From the NCBI GenBank assembly GCA_010909165.1, contig VJWM01000249.1, positions 62,001 to 126,000 on the forward strand: 64,000 nt of DNA, in the 5' to 3' direction. The translations under genes were made by a program, and so were the position numbers. This document shows, in pieces, positions 9,784 to 21,000 of the stretch. The DNA is from Anthoceros angustus (taxonomy: Eukaryota; Streptophyta; Anthocerotopsida; Anthocerotales; Anthocerotaceae). The number at the start of each line of letters is the position of its first letter. Within the stretch, counting starts at the first letter, position 1. The notes under the pieces are model-generated. The model saw only the letters and a list, made by a program, of their open reading frames with translations. It did not search any database and was not told where the DNA came from.

Positions 9784-10620
9784 GTGGAGCAGGATTTAGG
9801 CGGGGCGAGGCGGGGCGGTGGCGGGCGGGGTGAGGCGGGCGGGTCGGCAGGCGGGGCGGTGGCGGGCGGGGCGGGGCGGGGCGGGCGGGTCGGCAGGCGG
9901 GCGGGCGGGCGGCGGCAGGTGCAAAGCGGCGGCGCGTCGAGCGGCGCGGCGCCTCCGGCGGCGCGTTCCTCGAGCGGCGCGGCGGGCGGTGGCGGGCGCG
10001 GGCGGGGTGGCGGGGCGAGCCCGGCCTTCAACGGAAGGTGGGCAGGCGGCGGGGCGAGCGGCGCGGCGGGCGGTGCAGTGCGGTGCAGTGCGGCGGGCGG
10101 CGGGCTGCAGTCGGCGGCGGGCGGCGAGCGGCCTGCGGTGAGGCGGGCGGGCGGCGGCGCGGGCGGGCTGCAGTCAGGCGGTCCACGAAGAGGTCAGCGG
10201 ATCGGCGGGGTGAGGCGGGCGGAGGCGGGCGGGGTGAGGCGGCGGGGCGCGGGCGGGGCGTGGGCGGGCGGGCGGGCGGGCGGGGCGGGCGGGCGGGCGG
10301 GGCGGGCGGGCGGGGCGGGGGCGGGCGGGCGGGCGGGCGGGCGGGCGGGGCGGGCGGGGCGGGCGGGCGGGCGGCAGGCGGGCGGGCGGGCAGGCGGGCG
10401 GGGCGGGGCGGGCGGGGCGCGGGCGGGCGGGCGGGCGGGGCGGGCGGGCGGCGGGGGCGGCAGGCGGCGGGCGGTGCAGGCGGGGCAGTGCGGTGCGGGC
10501 GGGCGGGCGGGCGGTGCGGTGCAGTGCGGGCAGGCGGTGCGGGCGGGGCGGGGTGGGCGGGCGGGCAGTGCGGGCGGTGTGGGGCGGGCGGGTGTGGGGT
10601 GGGGTGCGTGGGCGGGCGGG
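9784..10620 (+). repeat. G/C-only minisatellite array (GGGCGGGC-type)
   Basis: About 840 bp almost wholly of G and C on the plus strand, built from GGGCGGGCGGGG-like units with occasional GTGCAGTGC. Long Gly/Ala/Arg and Pro/Arg frames on both strands are by-products of composition. Dense runs of three or more G predict G-quadruplexes on the plus strand and i-motifs on the other. Similar but shorter GC blocks end each satellite unit to the right. Confidence 0.95.
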
Positions 10621-10621
10621 C

Positions 10622-11725
10622 TGCAGTATCATTCCTCCGCATTCCTACACCAAGCACCTACTAACCTCATCCCCATTTCTTGTTGACCATGGTGATCAAT
10701 TATTTGCTTTGTCTCGGGTTTTCATTGGGGACATTGTCATCGGGCTGTCGGGAGCGATCACCCACAAGTAAGCCCTCAATGCATTGTTGGCGTGATGCTT
10801 CTTTTTGCATATGGTTGACATCCACCGCAGTAGTTTTGCGGGCATCTCTGCGATTGTGGGCGGATGATGGCACCGCCCACCCTCTCCTCCTCACATCTTT
10901 GCATTCATTTAGCAGGAGCAAATCACACAAGAAAGGCGGGCGGGGCGGTGCGGTGCGGCGGTGTGGGCGGGCGGGCGGGCCGTGTGGGGTGGGGTGCGGT
11001 GGGCGGGAGGAGGCACCACGGTATCATTCCTCCGCATTCCTACACCAAGCACCTACTAACCTCATCCCCATTTCTTGTTGACCATGGTGATGCAATTATT
11101 TGCTTTGTCTCGGGTTTTCATTGGGGACATTGTCGCCGGGCTGTCGGGAGCGATCACCCACAAGTAAGCCTCAATGCATTGTTGGCGTGATGCTTCTTTT
11201 TGCATATGGTTGACATCCACCTGCGGTAGTTTTGCGGGCATCTGCGATTGTGGGCGGGATGGCACCGCCCACCCTCTCCTCCTCACATCGTTTGTTCATT
11301 TAGCAGGAGCAAATCACACAAGAAAGGCGAGGCGGGCGGTGCGTGGGCGGTGGGCGGGCGGGGCGAGGCGGGCGGTGGGCGGGAGGAGGCACCCACGGTA
11401 TCATTCCTCCGCATTCCTACACCAAGCACCTACTAACCTCATCCCCATTTCTTGTTGACCATGGTGATGCCGAATTATTTGCTTTGTCTCAGGTTTTCAT
11501 TGGGGACATTGTCATCGGGCCTGTCGGGAACGATCACCCACAAGTAAGCCCTCAATGCATTGTTGGCGTGATGCTTCTTTTTTTGCATATGGTTGACATC
11601 CACTGCAGGTAGTTTTGCAGGCATACTGCGATTGTGGGCGGGATGACTGGCACCGGCCCACCCTCTCCTCCTCACATGCTGCAGGCTGTTCATTTAGCAG
11701 GGAGCAAATCACACAAGAAAGGAAA
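10622..11725 (+). repeat. Three tandem satellite units of about 385 bp
   Basis: Units begin with GTATCATTCCTCCGCATTCC at 10626, 11021 and 11398 (spacings 395 and 377). Each has a conserved body of about 310 bp, then a variable GC block of the kind filling 9784-10620; the third unit ends without one. The body carries a conserved short frame starting MV-FALSRVFIGDIV and ending ITHK before a stop, with a GTAAGC splice-donor-like sequence, but indels disrupt it between copies. No database family is claimed. Confidence 0.9.
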
Positions 11726-12608
11726 AAGCTCAGCAGAACATTGTAAAATGAAATGTGTGTACAATAAGTATCCATAGCTCTTCTTATATACGAAAACCTA
11801 AAACGTCAAGTGTCGTTTCACTAACCCTAAATAGCTTATCCTTATTCAATGTAACCACTATATATGTAACAATCCCTCTTAAGTAAGCACGGTTAGCCTA
11901 AACAAATAACACTTCCAACTTGTCCTGGGCTTGAGTACGCCCCGCCTTCAAGCGTAAAGTCCCGCCGCCATAAAAACACTCGCCATTCTTCTTTGAATTC
12001 CTACTTCAGGGGCAAGACATCACCATGAAAACCAGAACTGGTACCAGCTACGAGTGCCCCTTAGAGTATGAGAAGAGGAGGAGAGGAGTGAAGCCTCGCC
12101 CAATCAGGGAATCAACATCCGCTGCTCCCGCACCTACCAGCTCGCCAAAACTCACCCTGGAGGAGCTGATCGCCCGCATGAACAGCTTCGCGTCGGCGAC
12201 ACATAGCCCCTACCAGACGTAGCAAGAGCTGAGGGACTGCAGGAGCAGAGGGAGGAACAGGGGATCTACTACTCTCAGGAGGCGTCGCCCATATTAGCCG
12301 TAAGCGAAGGTTGTCATGGCAGTGCAAGGCAGAGCACCTTGCTTGGGAAGAGTGCATTGCCGGATGAAGAGCAGCTTGACCTAAAGCCAGCCCTCTGAAT
12401 AAGGTAGTTGGACGATTGGATTCTAAGGTAAGCTTCCTAGGCCTTGTCATGCCCTTTTGAGAGGCACCTGACTGTAACGTGGGACGTATCTGTTCAGTAG
12501 GATTAAGGATATTTCACCACGAAACAAACAACATAGGGAACCTTGAGTTCCCACGCCTCCTTCTCCCCTCCCCACCGCCTCCCCGCCCCCCACCCCGCCC
12601 GATAAGTT
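11726..12608. other. Possible retroelement leader and short gag-like frame
   Basis: About 880 bp. A 65-codon plus-strand frame at 12025-12222 starts MKTRTGTSYECP and is basic and Pro/Ser-rich, like the N-terminus of some plant Gypsy gag proteins, but is too short to classify. A C-run (CCCCGCCCCCCACCCC) lies at about 12580-12596. No conserved gene seen. Confidence 0.3.
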
Positions 12609-13330
12609 CTAAACGTTCATGGTGTAGAGGGTAGAGTAGTCGTCCAAACCGAGGGCTGCCATGTGCTTGTAGTGCTTGTGCTTAGGAAGTCCTTTATTCA
12701 ATATATCTGCAACGTTGTCATTTGTGCTCACATAGTCCACCTTAACCACTCCTCTGTTCACCACATCTCTGACGTAAGGATGTTGTATCTCAGTATGCTT
12801 AGTTCGTACGTGGAACCTTGGATTTGCCACAAGTGCTAATGCCCACATATTGTCACAGTGCAGAGGGGTTGGAGATTGCTGCTCATGATCGAGATCCTTA
12901 AGAAAGTTGCGCTCCCATTCAACCTCTTTTGATGCGTCCATGAAGGACTTGTATTCAGCTTCTGTAGACGAGAGTGCGATTGACGACTGTTTCTTGCATG
13001 ACCAGCCAACGACAGCGGAAGGTAGCAGGAACAATATGCAGAAAGGCTCGTCCTGGAATCAGTATCAGATGCCCAGTCGGCATCACTGAATCTCTTCAAG
13101 GTAAGTCTCATGTTTCTGCTGCTTCGGTAGAACAGGCCCTGGTTGTGTGTACACTTAAGATACCTAAAGATCCTCTTAACTGCTATCTAGTGGGCTTTTC
13201 TAGGGTTCTCAAGGAATTGCGAAATAGTGCTCACAACATATTGGATATCAGGCCTTGTCCAGTTGGCGACAAATATGAGATGCCTACGGGAGCAGTAGGA
13301 AGAAGACTAGTAAGGCTGGATATGGTATAA
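12609..13330 (-). mobile_element. Copia retrotransposon pol fragment (RNase H end), broken
   Basis: Minus-strand remnants of a Ty1/copia polyprotein C-terminus: DIQYVVSTISQFLENPRKAH, then RFSDADWASDTDSRTS and, in another frame, VVGWSCKKQSSIALSSTEAE with the RNase H continuation to the stop at 12609. An in-frame stop follows PRKAH and there is a frameshift between the DADWA and SSTEAE blocks. No LTRs or integrase are recognisable beside it, so it is an old truncated copy. Confidence 0.92.
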
Positions 13331-15500
13331 GTTTGAATAAAAAGTCAAATCTTAGTCATCTAACACTCGATAAAAATGAACTGGTTTCAAGATATTTCAG
13401 TAGAATGCAAGATAGTGAGATGAACGAAAACGAAAAAGAGAAAAAGGAGAACGAGACCAATGAAGAATATTGGAAGATGAAAGGATTACGGCGCAATAGT
13501 ATATGTTTGCATAGAAAATCATATGTTTATGATCTCATATCCGAAATGTTTCGTTTAGACATCTTGGTAGAATGCAAGATAATAAGATAGATGAAAAAAA
13601 GAGAAAAGAGTATACAAGACCAATTAAAAATAATGGAAGCTCGTTTTCCGCTTAGCATCAGGAGTATTTTCAAACTAGTCTAAGTGGTCCTAAGACTATT
13701 TTCCTTCTCGAAGGCCCGGGTGACGAGGATGAAATAATCACATTCCAAAGTCGTCATAAAGTACCATTTGATAAAGATGCCAAATAGATTTGGATTTCCC
13801 CAAAATTATTATCCAGCTACCAAATAGAGATCTATGTGAAATAGAAACAGAGACATGTGTGAGTGAGCGATTCAAGACAAACTCAAAAACGTCCCAGAGA
13901 AATCTTGTAATTCTACCAAGAAGAAGAAGAAGAAGTGACTGTCATGTTTGATCCCCACAACCAAGATCCCAATGCCCAAGTTTCAAGTTGCTCTGATTAT
14001 AACAGCACATATCCCAATTCCAAATGTATGGCCAACGCTCATCACAGAAAACTTGATGTGCGTCGAGAATAATTGTTCGCAATCATGCATTCTTCAAAAG
14101 AGACTGCAAGATGCAATCTTGACCTGGAAAATATGGCCAATCAATATGAAGATTGTGTGTCCATCCTTTGACATGGGTCAGTAATGAGCGATGTTGCTGA
14201 GAAATGTTTTGGAACATACTGAAGCAAACCGAAAGAGTTCTTGGCTGAATATGTTCTCAAATATTCTAAAGCAAACTGCCAGGCCAGCTGTATGCAAGCC
14301 TAGTAGGGCGTTTAACCATTCTTGCTCGTGGAATCAGGTTGCCCGTTGTGTTACTCATGCTAAATATTGCAATTTGTGTTGCTAGTACCAAACATTATTG
14401 TGTTTTTGATGCCAAAGATTGTTGTGTTCCTAATGCCAAAGATTGTTGTGTTCCTAGTGCCAAAGATCACTATGTTCCTAATGCCAAAGATTGCTTTATC
14501 TTTAAGCTAGAGATTGCTGTGTTGTTGATGTCAAAGATTGCTATGTTGTTGATGTCAATGATCTATAGATTTTCAGTGCACGTTAAACTTCATCTCAAAA
14601 ATGATATGGATTCAATGCTAATAAAGGTTTCCAAAGATTTCTTGCTAATACAATGTAATTTGTGTATGTTGCTCTATAGTAAATTCTACACTGGTTCAAC
14701 ATCTATTCAATGTTTTAATACTTTGTTGATTTCTATGTCAAAATACCTTGTAATGTTCGTATTGTTCGTTTTTTCTATACAAACCATGTAAATGTCGTAT
14801 GGATAGTACCTTCATGAGCGGTCCTGATGTTAGGCCGGGCCTGTTCAGGCGATGGCTGAGTGATAAAAGCTAGGAAGAAAAGAAGGAACTCAGCCAAAGA
14901 GTGAGATTCTTGCTGACAAAGATGGAAGATGGATGTGTGCTCAATTTTGAGGGCCAAAACTTTTGGGGAGTAGAGAGGAACAAGACTTTTCCCCCTGGAT
15001 GTTTTGTTATTTATAGATGCTAGATGAGAGAGTAGTAACTATTAGTGAATTGATTGAACTATTTAATTACCAAATCATAGGAACACTACAATCGTTTTGG
15101 AGTTCATTAAGTATCATCAATTTATTTACAATTAATTGTATCGAATTAAATAAATTTTTTTGATAAACTAATCTTTATTAACTCATACTATACAACGTCA
15201 TCGTAATGAAAAGATTACTCATTCATTGACCAAGGCACAAAAAAGATATATAAGATAAAGATTTGAAATGAATCTATTAAGGGACTCAAACCTTTTCTCG
15301 CGAGCCGTCCAACCGGGAACACGCGTTCTGTGAACTTGCAAGGACCACTAACCTATTAGGTAGTTTCATAAGCGTAAGATGGGCGTACATCAAAACAGGC
15401 GGTACCATACAAACTCAATGTAGACAAACATATGCATGAAATATGATGCGTTTCCTGCATTTTGTGATGGGTGTAAAATGGAAGGGCTGCGAATGATTCC
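13331..15500. other. A/T-rich region without a recognised gene
   Basis: About 2.2 kb with lower GC than its surroundings and many short frames with no family features. It contains the 30-bp tandem repeat at 14400-14575. The rest looks like decayed transposon or satellite sequence. Confidence 0.5.
14400..14575 (+). repeat. 30-bp tandem repeat
   Basis: Roughly five diverging copies of a 30-bp unit around ATGCCAAAGATTGTTGTGTT, each ten codons long in the open plus-strand frame (CCVPNAKD-like decapeptide). Later copies (about 14500-14575) drift to GATGTCAAAGATTGCTATGT. Confidence 0.85.
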
Positions 15501-16682
15501 ATATGAGGACGGACGGCCCTGTGATGAGCCAGTAGAAGGCACTGGAGACGCTGTACTTGACCCCGCTGTTGCGCGACTGGGCCCGAAGTAAAGCTAGCCC
15601 TGCTGCTCGTTTCGCTTCGCTTCGCTTTGCTCAGATTCGGCTTCTTCTCTCTCCGCCGTCCGCCGCAGTCTGGCTGTCAGGACCACCACCTCGTCGCCCT
15701 GCAGTCAGCTGAGCCGTGCCAGTCCTGAAAACGCAGCTCATCAGATTCGCCGCTGCAGCTCCAGCTGCCCTTCCCACCTCCGCCCATGGCTCGCTCGTCT
15801 CCTGCCGCGCCCTGGAACGTGGTCGTCGTCTTGCTTGCTCAGCTGTGCGCAGCGCTGTGAATGCTCCCGTCAGCTCGATTTCTACCGCTGTTCAAAGGAG
15901 CGCGGAGCGCGTCATCCATCGCACGCTAGTAATACGATCCGGGTCTCCAGGTGTGCTCTCACTCCAAGGCTCTTTTTCACCTCGTCGTCCTAACTCCTGC
16001 TTTCGCCATCTTGTAAGCTGCGTGTCCTCTGCCAGAGGAAGCTGGAATGTAGGCAGGCAGCCGCTTCGGGTTTGTGATGCTCAGTGGACTTGAGAGGCAG
16101 TCGCAGCACATCCCCCTGCGGAATGCCAGGATCTCATGTGACAGTCATGTGCCGCGTTGTTGATAGCAGCGGAATCGGGGGTAATTTCGATTCTCTGACT
16201 CGAAGTTCGACAGTCGGGATCGGAGGCTTTCGTATGTTCTGGAGGATGCTTGGGATCACGGGGTACTGAAGTGGTGTCTTAGGTTGTACGTACGTGTCTG
16301 CAGGGCGTGGGCCCCGTTTTAACAGATGCCGTATGGATCGGGAGAAAGCGGGTGTGCAGGATGAGGTGAATGCTCGCGTATTGTTTTCAGCAGGTCGTCG
16401 TCCGATGGTCTGGTCCCAACAGATGGTGTGTATGGACATGGAGTGTTGCATAGCAGGTGCCCTGGATCTGAGCTTGGCTCCCTTGCGATCTTAGATATGT
16501 AGGCCAAGTGCAGGTTGACAGGTATCGTGGCACAGGTCAGGAATCTTCATGCGGGTTAGAGCCGGATTGATTGGAAATGGAGCCAGCGTTTATGGGGGCT
16601 GACCTGGTGCCTCACAAGCATTGCATGCTACTTGTAACATCCTGCCTAGCCTGATCACGTTTTTGTTGTGCGTGCAGTATCT
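15501..16682 (+). promoter_or_regulatory. Presumed promoter and 5' untranslated exon of the WEB gene
   Basis: GC content rises from 15.5 kb and there are pyrimidine-rich tracts (TTCGCTTCGCTTCGCTTTGC, CTTCTTCTCTCTCCGCC) typical of plant 5' leaders. The coding exon begins after TTGTGCGTGCAG, a good acceptor at about 16678, implying at least one upstream untranslated exon. The 125-codon frame at 15716-16093 has no family features and I treat it as leader. No TATA box is convincing. Confidence 0.45.
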
Positions 16683-19329
16683 ATGGCTGACAACAATTCG
16701 TCCCCCCACGTAGTTAGTCCCCGAGGAGGCAGCGCTATTATAGATACTGCAGCACCGTTTGAGTCCGTGAAAGCTGCAGTTAGTCTGTTTGGGGAGAAGG
16801 CTGATTTTAACGAGAGAGATGGAAAGGGGCGTCGAGTGCCTTCAAGCGCTGAGGTTGGTCACCTGCTGTGAAGTATGCTCTACACTGCGCTTGCCTCGTT
16901 GTTCTGTGTGTTTGTCCCTTCGAGCTGCAAATTTCTTGGGTATTTTCTGTGTCAGTGCTTATGATTTGAAAATTGCGCGACTTTGTCAAAAACAGCTCTT
17001 TGTGGAGCGATTGTCAGTAGGTATTTGCTCTCTCAGTGCTTCTGACTTGCTCTTTCCACCGCACCAGAAACGTATAGCTCTGGAATCAGACTTGAGAAGG
17101 GGGCATGAGGACTTGTCTCGGCTCAAGGAGCAGTTGACAGAAACTGAGAAGGCCCATGCGAAGGCTGTGCATGAGCTAGAAGCAACTTTGGCTGCAAAGA
17201 CCAAGGCACTGGAAGAGGCTCTTTCCTCACAAGCAAAGGCCGTTGAGGCAGCAAACGGGGAAAAGCTACAAGCCGATGAGTTGCTTAGTGCCAGGAGCAA
17301 AGAGCTTGCCGAGAGAAATAAAGCATGGGAGGCTGAGGTCTCAAAACTGCAGAAACAACTCTCTGATGTCACAGCCCAGCTTCAATCTGCAAATCATGAC
17401 ATCGAGAAATTGAAAGCAGAGCTGCAGAGAACAGCAAGTGCTACTGGACAACAAGCACTTGCTCATGCAGACGAAATAACTAAGGCGAAGAAAGAAGCAG
17501 AGGCTGCTGCCACTCTACGTCAAGAGGAGATAGAAACTCTCAAGGGGAAGGTACTTCAGAGCGAAGAAGCCCTAGCTGGTGTAAAGGTGGCCAATGCAAA
17601 GCTGGAGAGTGAAAAAGCGGCTATTGCAGCCGAGCTCGCAGAGCTCAAGGCAGCTGCTATCACAAAGGAAAAGGAAATAGAAGACCTGAAGAAGCAATTG
17701 ACTTCTGCCAAAGAATTGGAGGTGGAACTTGCATCGGCCACTTTGGCAGCACAGAAGCTGGAGAAGGATGTGGCTGCCTTGAAAGAATCTGGAGCCAAAT
17801 CTGCTGCCTCAGACAAACAGGAAATATTGGAGTTGAAGAAGCAACTGACTGCTGCAAAAGAGCTGGAGGGAAAGCTTGCATCAGCCACGTTAGCAGCTGA
17901 GAAGGGGGAAAAGGATGTGGCAGCTTTAAAAGAATCTGAAGGCAAGGCTTTTGCAGAAATTCGTGAGTTGAAATTGGTTGAATCGAAGGTAAAAACAGAG
18001 CTGGAAGAAGTGAAGGCAGCAAAAGCCGCCAGTGAAGCTGAACTGGAGCAGACTCGGATGCAACTTAAAAGGTTGCAGGTAGAAGAGGAATCCTTACGAG
18101 GAGCTTTTGCTACTTTGCAGTTAGACTATGATAAGGAGAATGCAGAGCTGTCAGAATTAAAAGTGAAGCACGGGAAGGCCGCCAGTGATTTGCAGCAGGC
18201 TCTCTTGCAGATAAGGAATTTACAGGAGGAAGAAGCCTCTCTGCGAAGCTCTTTTGAGTCTCTGCGAGCTGACTACGACACTGAGCACACAGAACTTGTG
18301 GACTTGAAGATAAAAGATTCGAGGTCTGCAGAGGAGTACTCTGCTTTGGCTGGTGACTTGGAGAAGACTATAGCAGATCTATCATCAGTGTCTGCGGCAG
18401 AGGCAAAAGCGAAGGAACAAGTTGGGGCTTTGACGGAGGCTTTGCACCAGGTGACTGCAGAGGCAGATTCAGCGAAGAAATTAGTCGGTCAGTGTACTGA
18501 GGACGCAGCAAAGGCTAAAGCAGAGGCAGAGCAAGCGAAAGCTGCTTTAGATACCACGGAGAGGAGGTTACAAGCGGCTCTGAAGGAGGTGGAAGCTGCC
18601 AAGGCTGCTGAGACATTGGCGCTGTCGGAATGCAAAAATCTGAGGGAGAAGCATACTGAGCAAGAGGAGCCTGCACCCGGCGAAAAGGAAGCAGGGTTAG
18701 AGGTGACCCTGCCTAGAGAGGAGTACGATGCCCTGAAGAAGAAAATTGTGGAGGTGGAAGATGTTTCAAAGAAGAAAGCGGAGGCTGCTTTAGCTCAATT
18801 GGCTGCCTCCCAGGCTGCTGAAAGGGAATTGCTGACCAAATTGCAGGCAACCCTTTCAGACTTAGACATTAGTAGGGAAGCAGCTGGTTTGGCTCTGAAA
18901 AGGGCAGAGAAGGCTGAAGAAGCCAAGTCAAAGATTGAAGGCGAATTGAGAAAGCACAGATCTGAGAACGAGCAAAGACGCAAAGGTGCTGATCATTCGA
19001 GAGAACTTGGGCTTGGTTCGGGAATTGGAACCCCCCCTACAAGAGTCGACAGCGACTTGATGTTGGGTACCCCAGTTGGATCTCGGCAACAATCTGGAGA
19101 ACTATACAAACCAGCCAGAGCAGGGAAACAATCTGAGTCGTTGGGGCAATTTTTAAACATCCTTATGCCTGTGACACAAGAGAAGGAGGATCCAATTCTA
19201 GAGACACCGAAGTCTCCTCCTGTAGATACTACGGCAGTGCCGAAGCGGAAGAGAAGATTCCAAGCAGCGGTGAGAGCTTTATTTGGGAAAGGTCAGAAAG
19301 CGAAAGCAAACGCCAACAAAAACGTATGA
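16683..19329 (+). CDS. WEB-family coiled-coil protein
   Basis: WEB1/PMI2-family proteins are plant coiled-coil proteins; WEB1 and PMI2 act in actin-dependent chloroplast photorelocation. Two coding exons: 16683-16853, ending PSSAE before GTTGGT, and 17068-19329, starting KRIALESD after a CACCAG acceptor, in phase, giving 810 residues. The N-terminus carries the family motif IDTAAPFESVKAAVSLFGE. Residues about 65-690 are an almost continuous Ala/Lys/Glu heptad coiled coil with internal repeats (KLASATLAAEKGEKDVAALK and relatives). The tail is basic (KRKRRFQAAVRALFGKGQKA). The frame also reads through the intron, so an intron-retained product starting at 16789 would lack the motif. Part of exon 2 (about 17571-18060) is duplicated in the chimeric ORF at 2.4-3.6 kb. 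Exact subfamily is not resolved. Confidence 0.9.
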
Positions 19330-21000
19330 TTATCATAAGGTGGCGGGGGTGGTAAGGTTTATGTTAGGTGGGGTGGTTGGCGCGGGGTGTTGTGCAGGCC
19401 CCCGTATATTTGTTTGTGTTGATAAATTTTTAAGATTGCTGGTGGTGATGCCGGTGCAAGCCAACATTATGTTTATGTTATCCACATTGGAGGAGGCTTA
19501 GATTGTAGGTGGCTCAGGTACATATTTACGCCACTCAAGGCTCTCACCAGGTGGCAGGAATGTCCTGCATCCTCGTCCTCCTGGGGGATTATTTGATTTT
19601 GAAGGAAACGTTGGAAGATTATGACAGCCCTACAGAGGTGTGTTATCCATAGGTATGTACATGGATGTATGTTAGATTATGGCTCCGGGTACCTATGAAG
19701 CATTGGCGCTGCTCATTTGGTGTGGGACATGGCGCGGCATGGCTCCTAGACTATTGCTTGTGGGAGGTGGTGAAATTGTGGAGGCGGTACTAAGGCGAGA
19801 GAAGGCAGGGAGAGAGAGAGGCGAATGGGGGTTGGGGCCGCGGTCCGGGCCAGGGCTGCGTGTTTGTGCGTGTGTGTACTCGAGCAGGATGGGACTCGGA
19901 GTCGTCCTGGCTCTCTCACACTCGCTCACACGTTCGTCACCGCGGCGGAGCAGGTCAGGTGAGGTCAGGGCCAACAGGGGCAAGGCGAGGGCAAGGGCAA
20001 GGGCAAGGGCAATGGCGTGTCGGGTCCGGGGCCCGGGCCCTGTTCACACTGCCTCTGCCCCTGCCTCGGCCTCGGTCCTCTGCCTGGTGAGGCGGCCCGC
20101 CCTGCGGCGACCTGGCCCTGAACCTTTTCCCTGAAAAAGGCGTGGGATGTGGATGGGGGATAAGAGGCGCCGAGCGACTCGGGCGGGAGCCACAGACGGC
20201 GGGCCACGTGTAGGGCCCACGTGTTAGCTCGTGGGTAGGCAGTGGGAATGACAGAGTAGATTTTTCGTGGGGTCGCCCCAGCTTGGCAGCTTGGCAGCTT
20301 GGCACTCATTCAAATGCCGCCTCCTAAATTTGTCCCCACCCTCGGGCTCCGATTCCTCTCCCAGTCCCGAGCGGAGGTGGATATTTGCTCCACCACACGC
20401 AACATGCCATAGCACAGCATTAATTGCTGCCGCTCTGCCAGAGGCGGGCAGGTGATGTGGAACGGGTGCGGGTGCGGGCGTATTGCCGAATGCCGAGGCG
20501 TTCCATTTCCGTAATTGGGGGTCCCAGGACCGGGACCGGACCGGGCCCGGGACCGGGCCCGGGAGATAACTTGTAAAGTCTTGTCGTGTGCGCTGGACCA
20601 GCCCTCGTTGTATTCTTCCTTCCTCGTTCCCACCGGAGCTCCACCTGCGAGACCCTACTGGAGTCGTGGAGATGCTATTCCCATTCCTTGATGCCTCGGA
20701 AGCCCGGAGTGAAGTTACATTTCCAGCATATGGTATGCACATCCGACTCCTTCTAAAGTGCCAGGTTTGAATTAAGCTGTGTGTATCTGGTGCCAGGTTG
20801 GCCCATAGGGCAACCTGCGGAATTGTCCGCCTATTTATAATCGATAAAGCGGACCCAGCAGAGGGCCAAGTCCAAGGGAACGGAGGGACTGGAAAGATGG
20901 TAAGAGTGGGCCCCGGCAGCTGCAGGTGGGGCCCAGGAAAGCGCTTGCCCGTGCTGGTGAGGGAAGGTGGGCCATGAGCTCCTTATAATTTTCACACTGC
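19330..21000. other. Intergenic with simple repeats
   Basis: No conserved gene. Contains GGCAAG hexamer repeats (about 19980-20012), GCTTGGCA repeats (about 20280-20302) and a G/C tract of GGACCGGGCCC-like units (about 20523-20567). Long frames on both strands are compositional. The left end presumably includes the WEB 3' untranslated region. Confidence 0.5.

Noticed and set aside
9784-10686. Long Gly/Ala/Arg and Pro/Arg open frames on both strands
   Set aside because: They are a by-product of a G/C-only array that cannot form stop codons; there is no conserved composition between frames and no family match.
10626-11725. CRISPR array
   Set aside because: Units are about 385 bp with near-identical bodies and the host is a plant; there is no repeat-spacer pattern.
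12025-12222. A short independent gene starting MKTRTGTSYECP
   Set aside because: Only 65 codons, no domain, in a retroelement-rich stretch; kept as a possible gag start within the gap entry.
16789-17067. Extension of the WEB exon 2 frame upstream (starting MGRRLILTREME)
   Set aside because: It lies partly in exon 1 in another frame and in the intron; the spliced form carries the family N-terminal motif and joins in phase.
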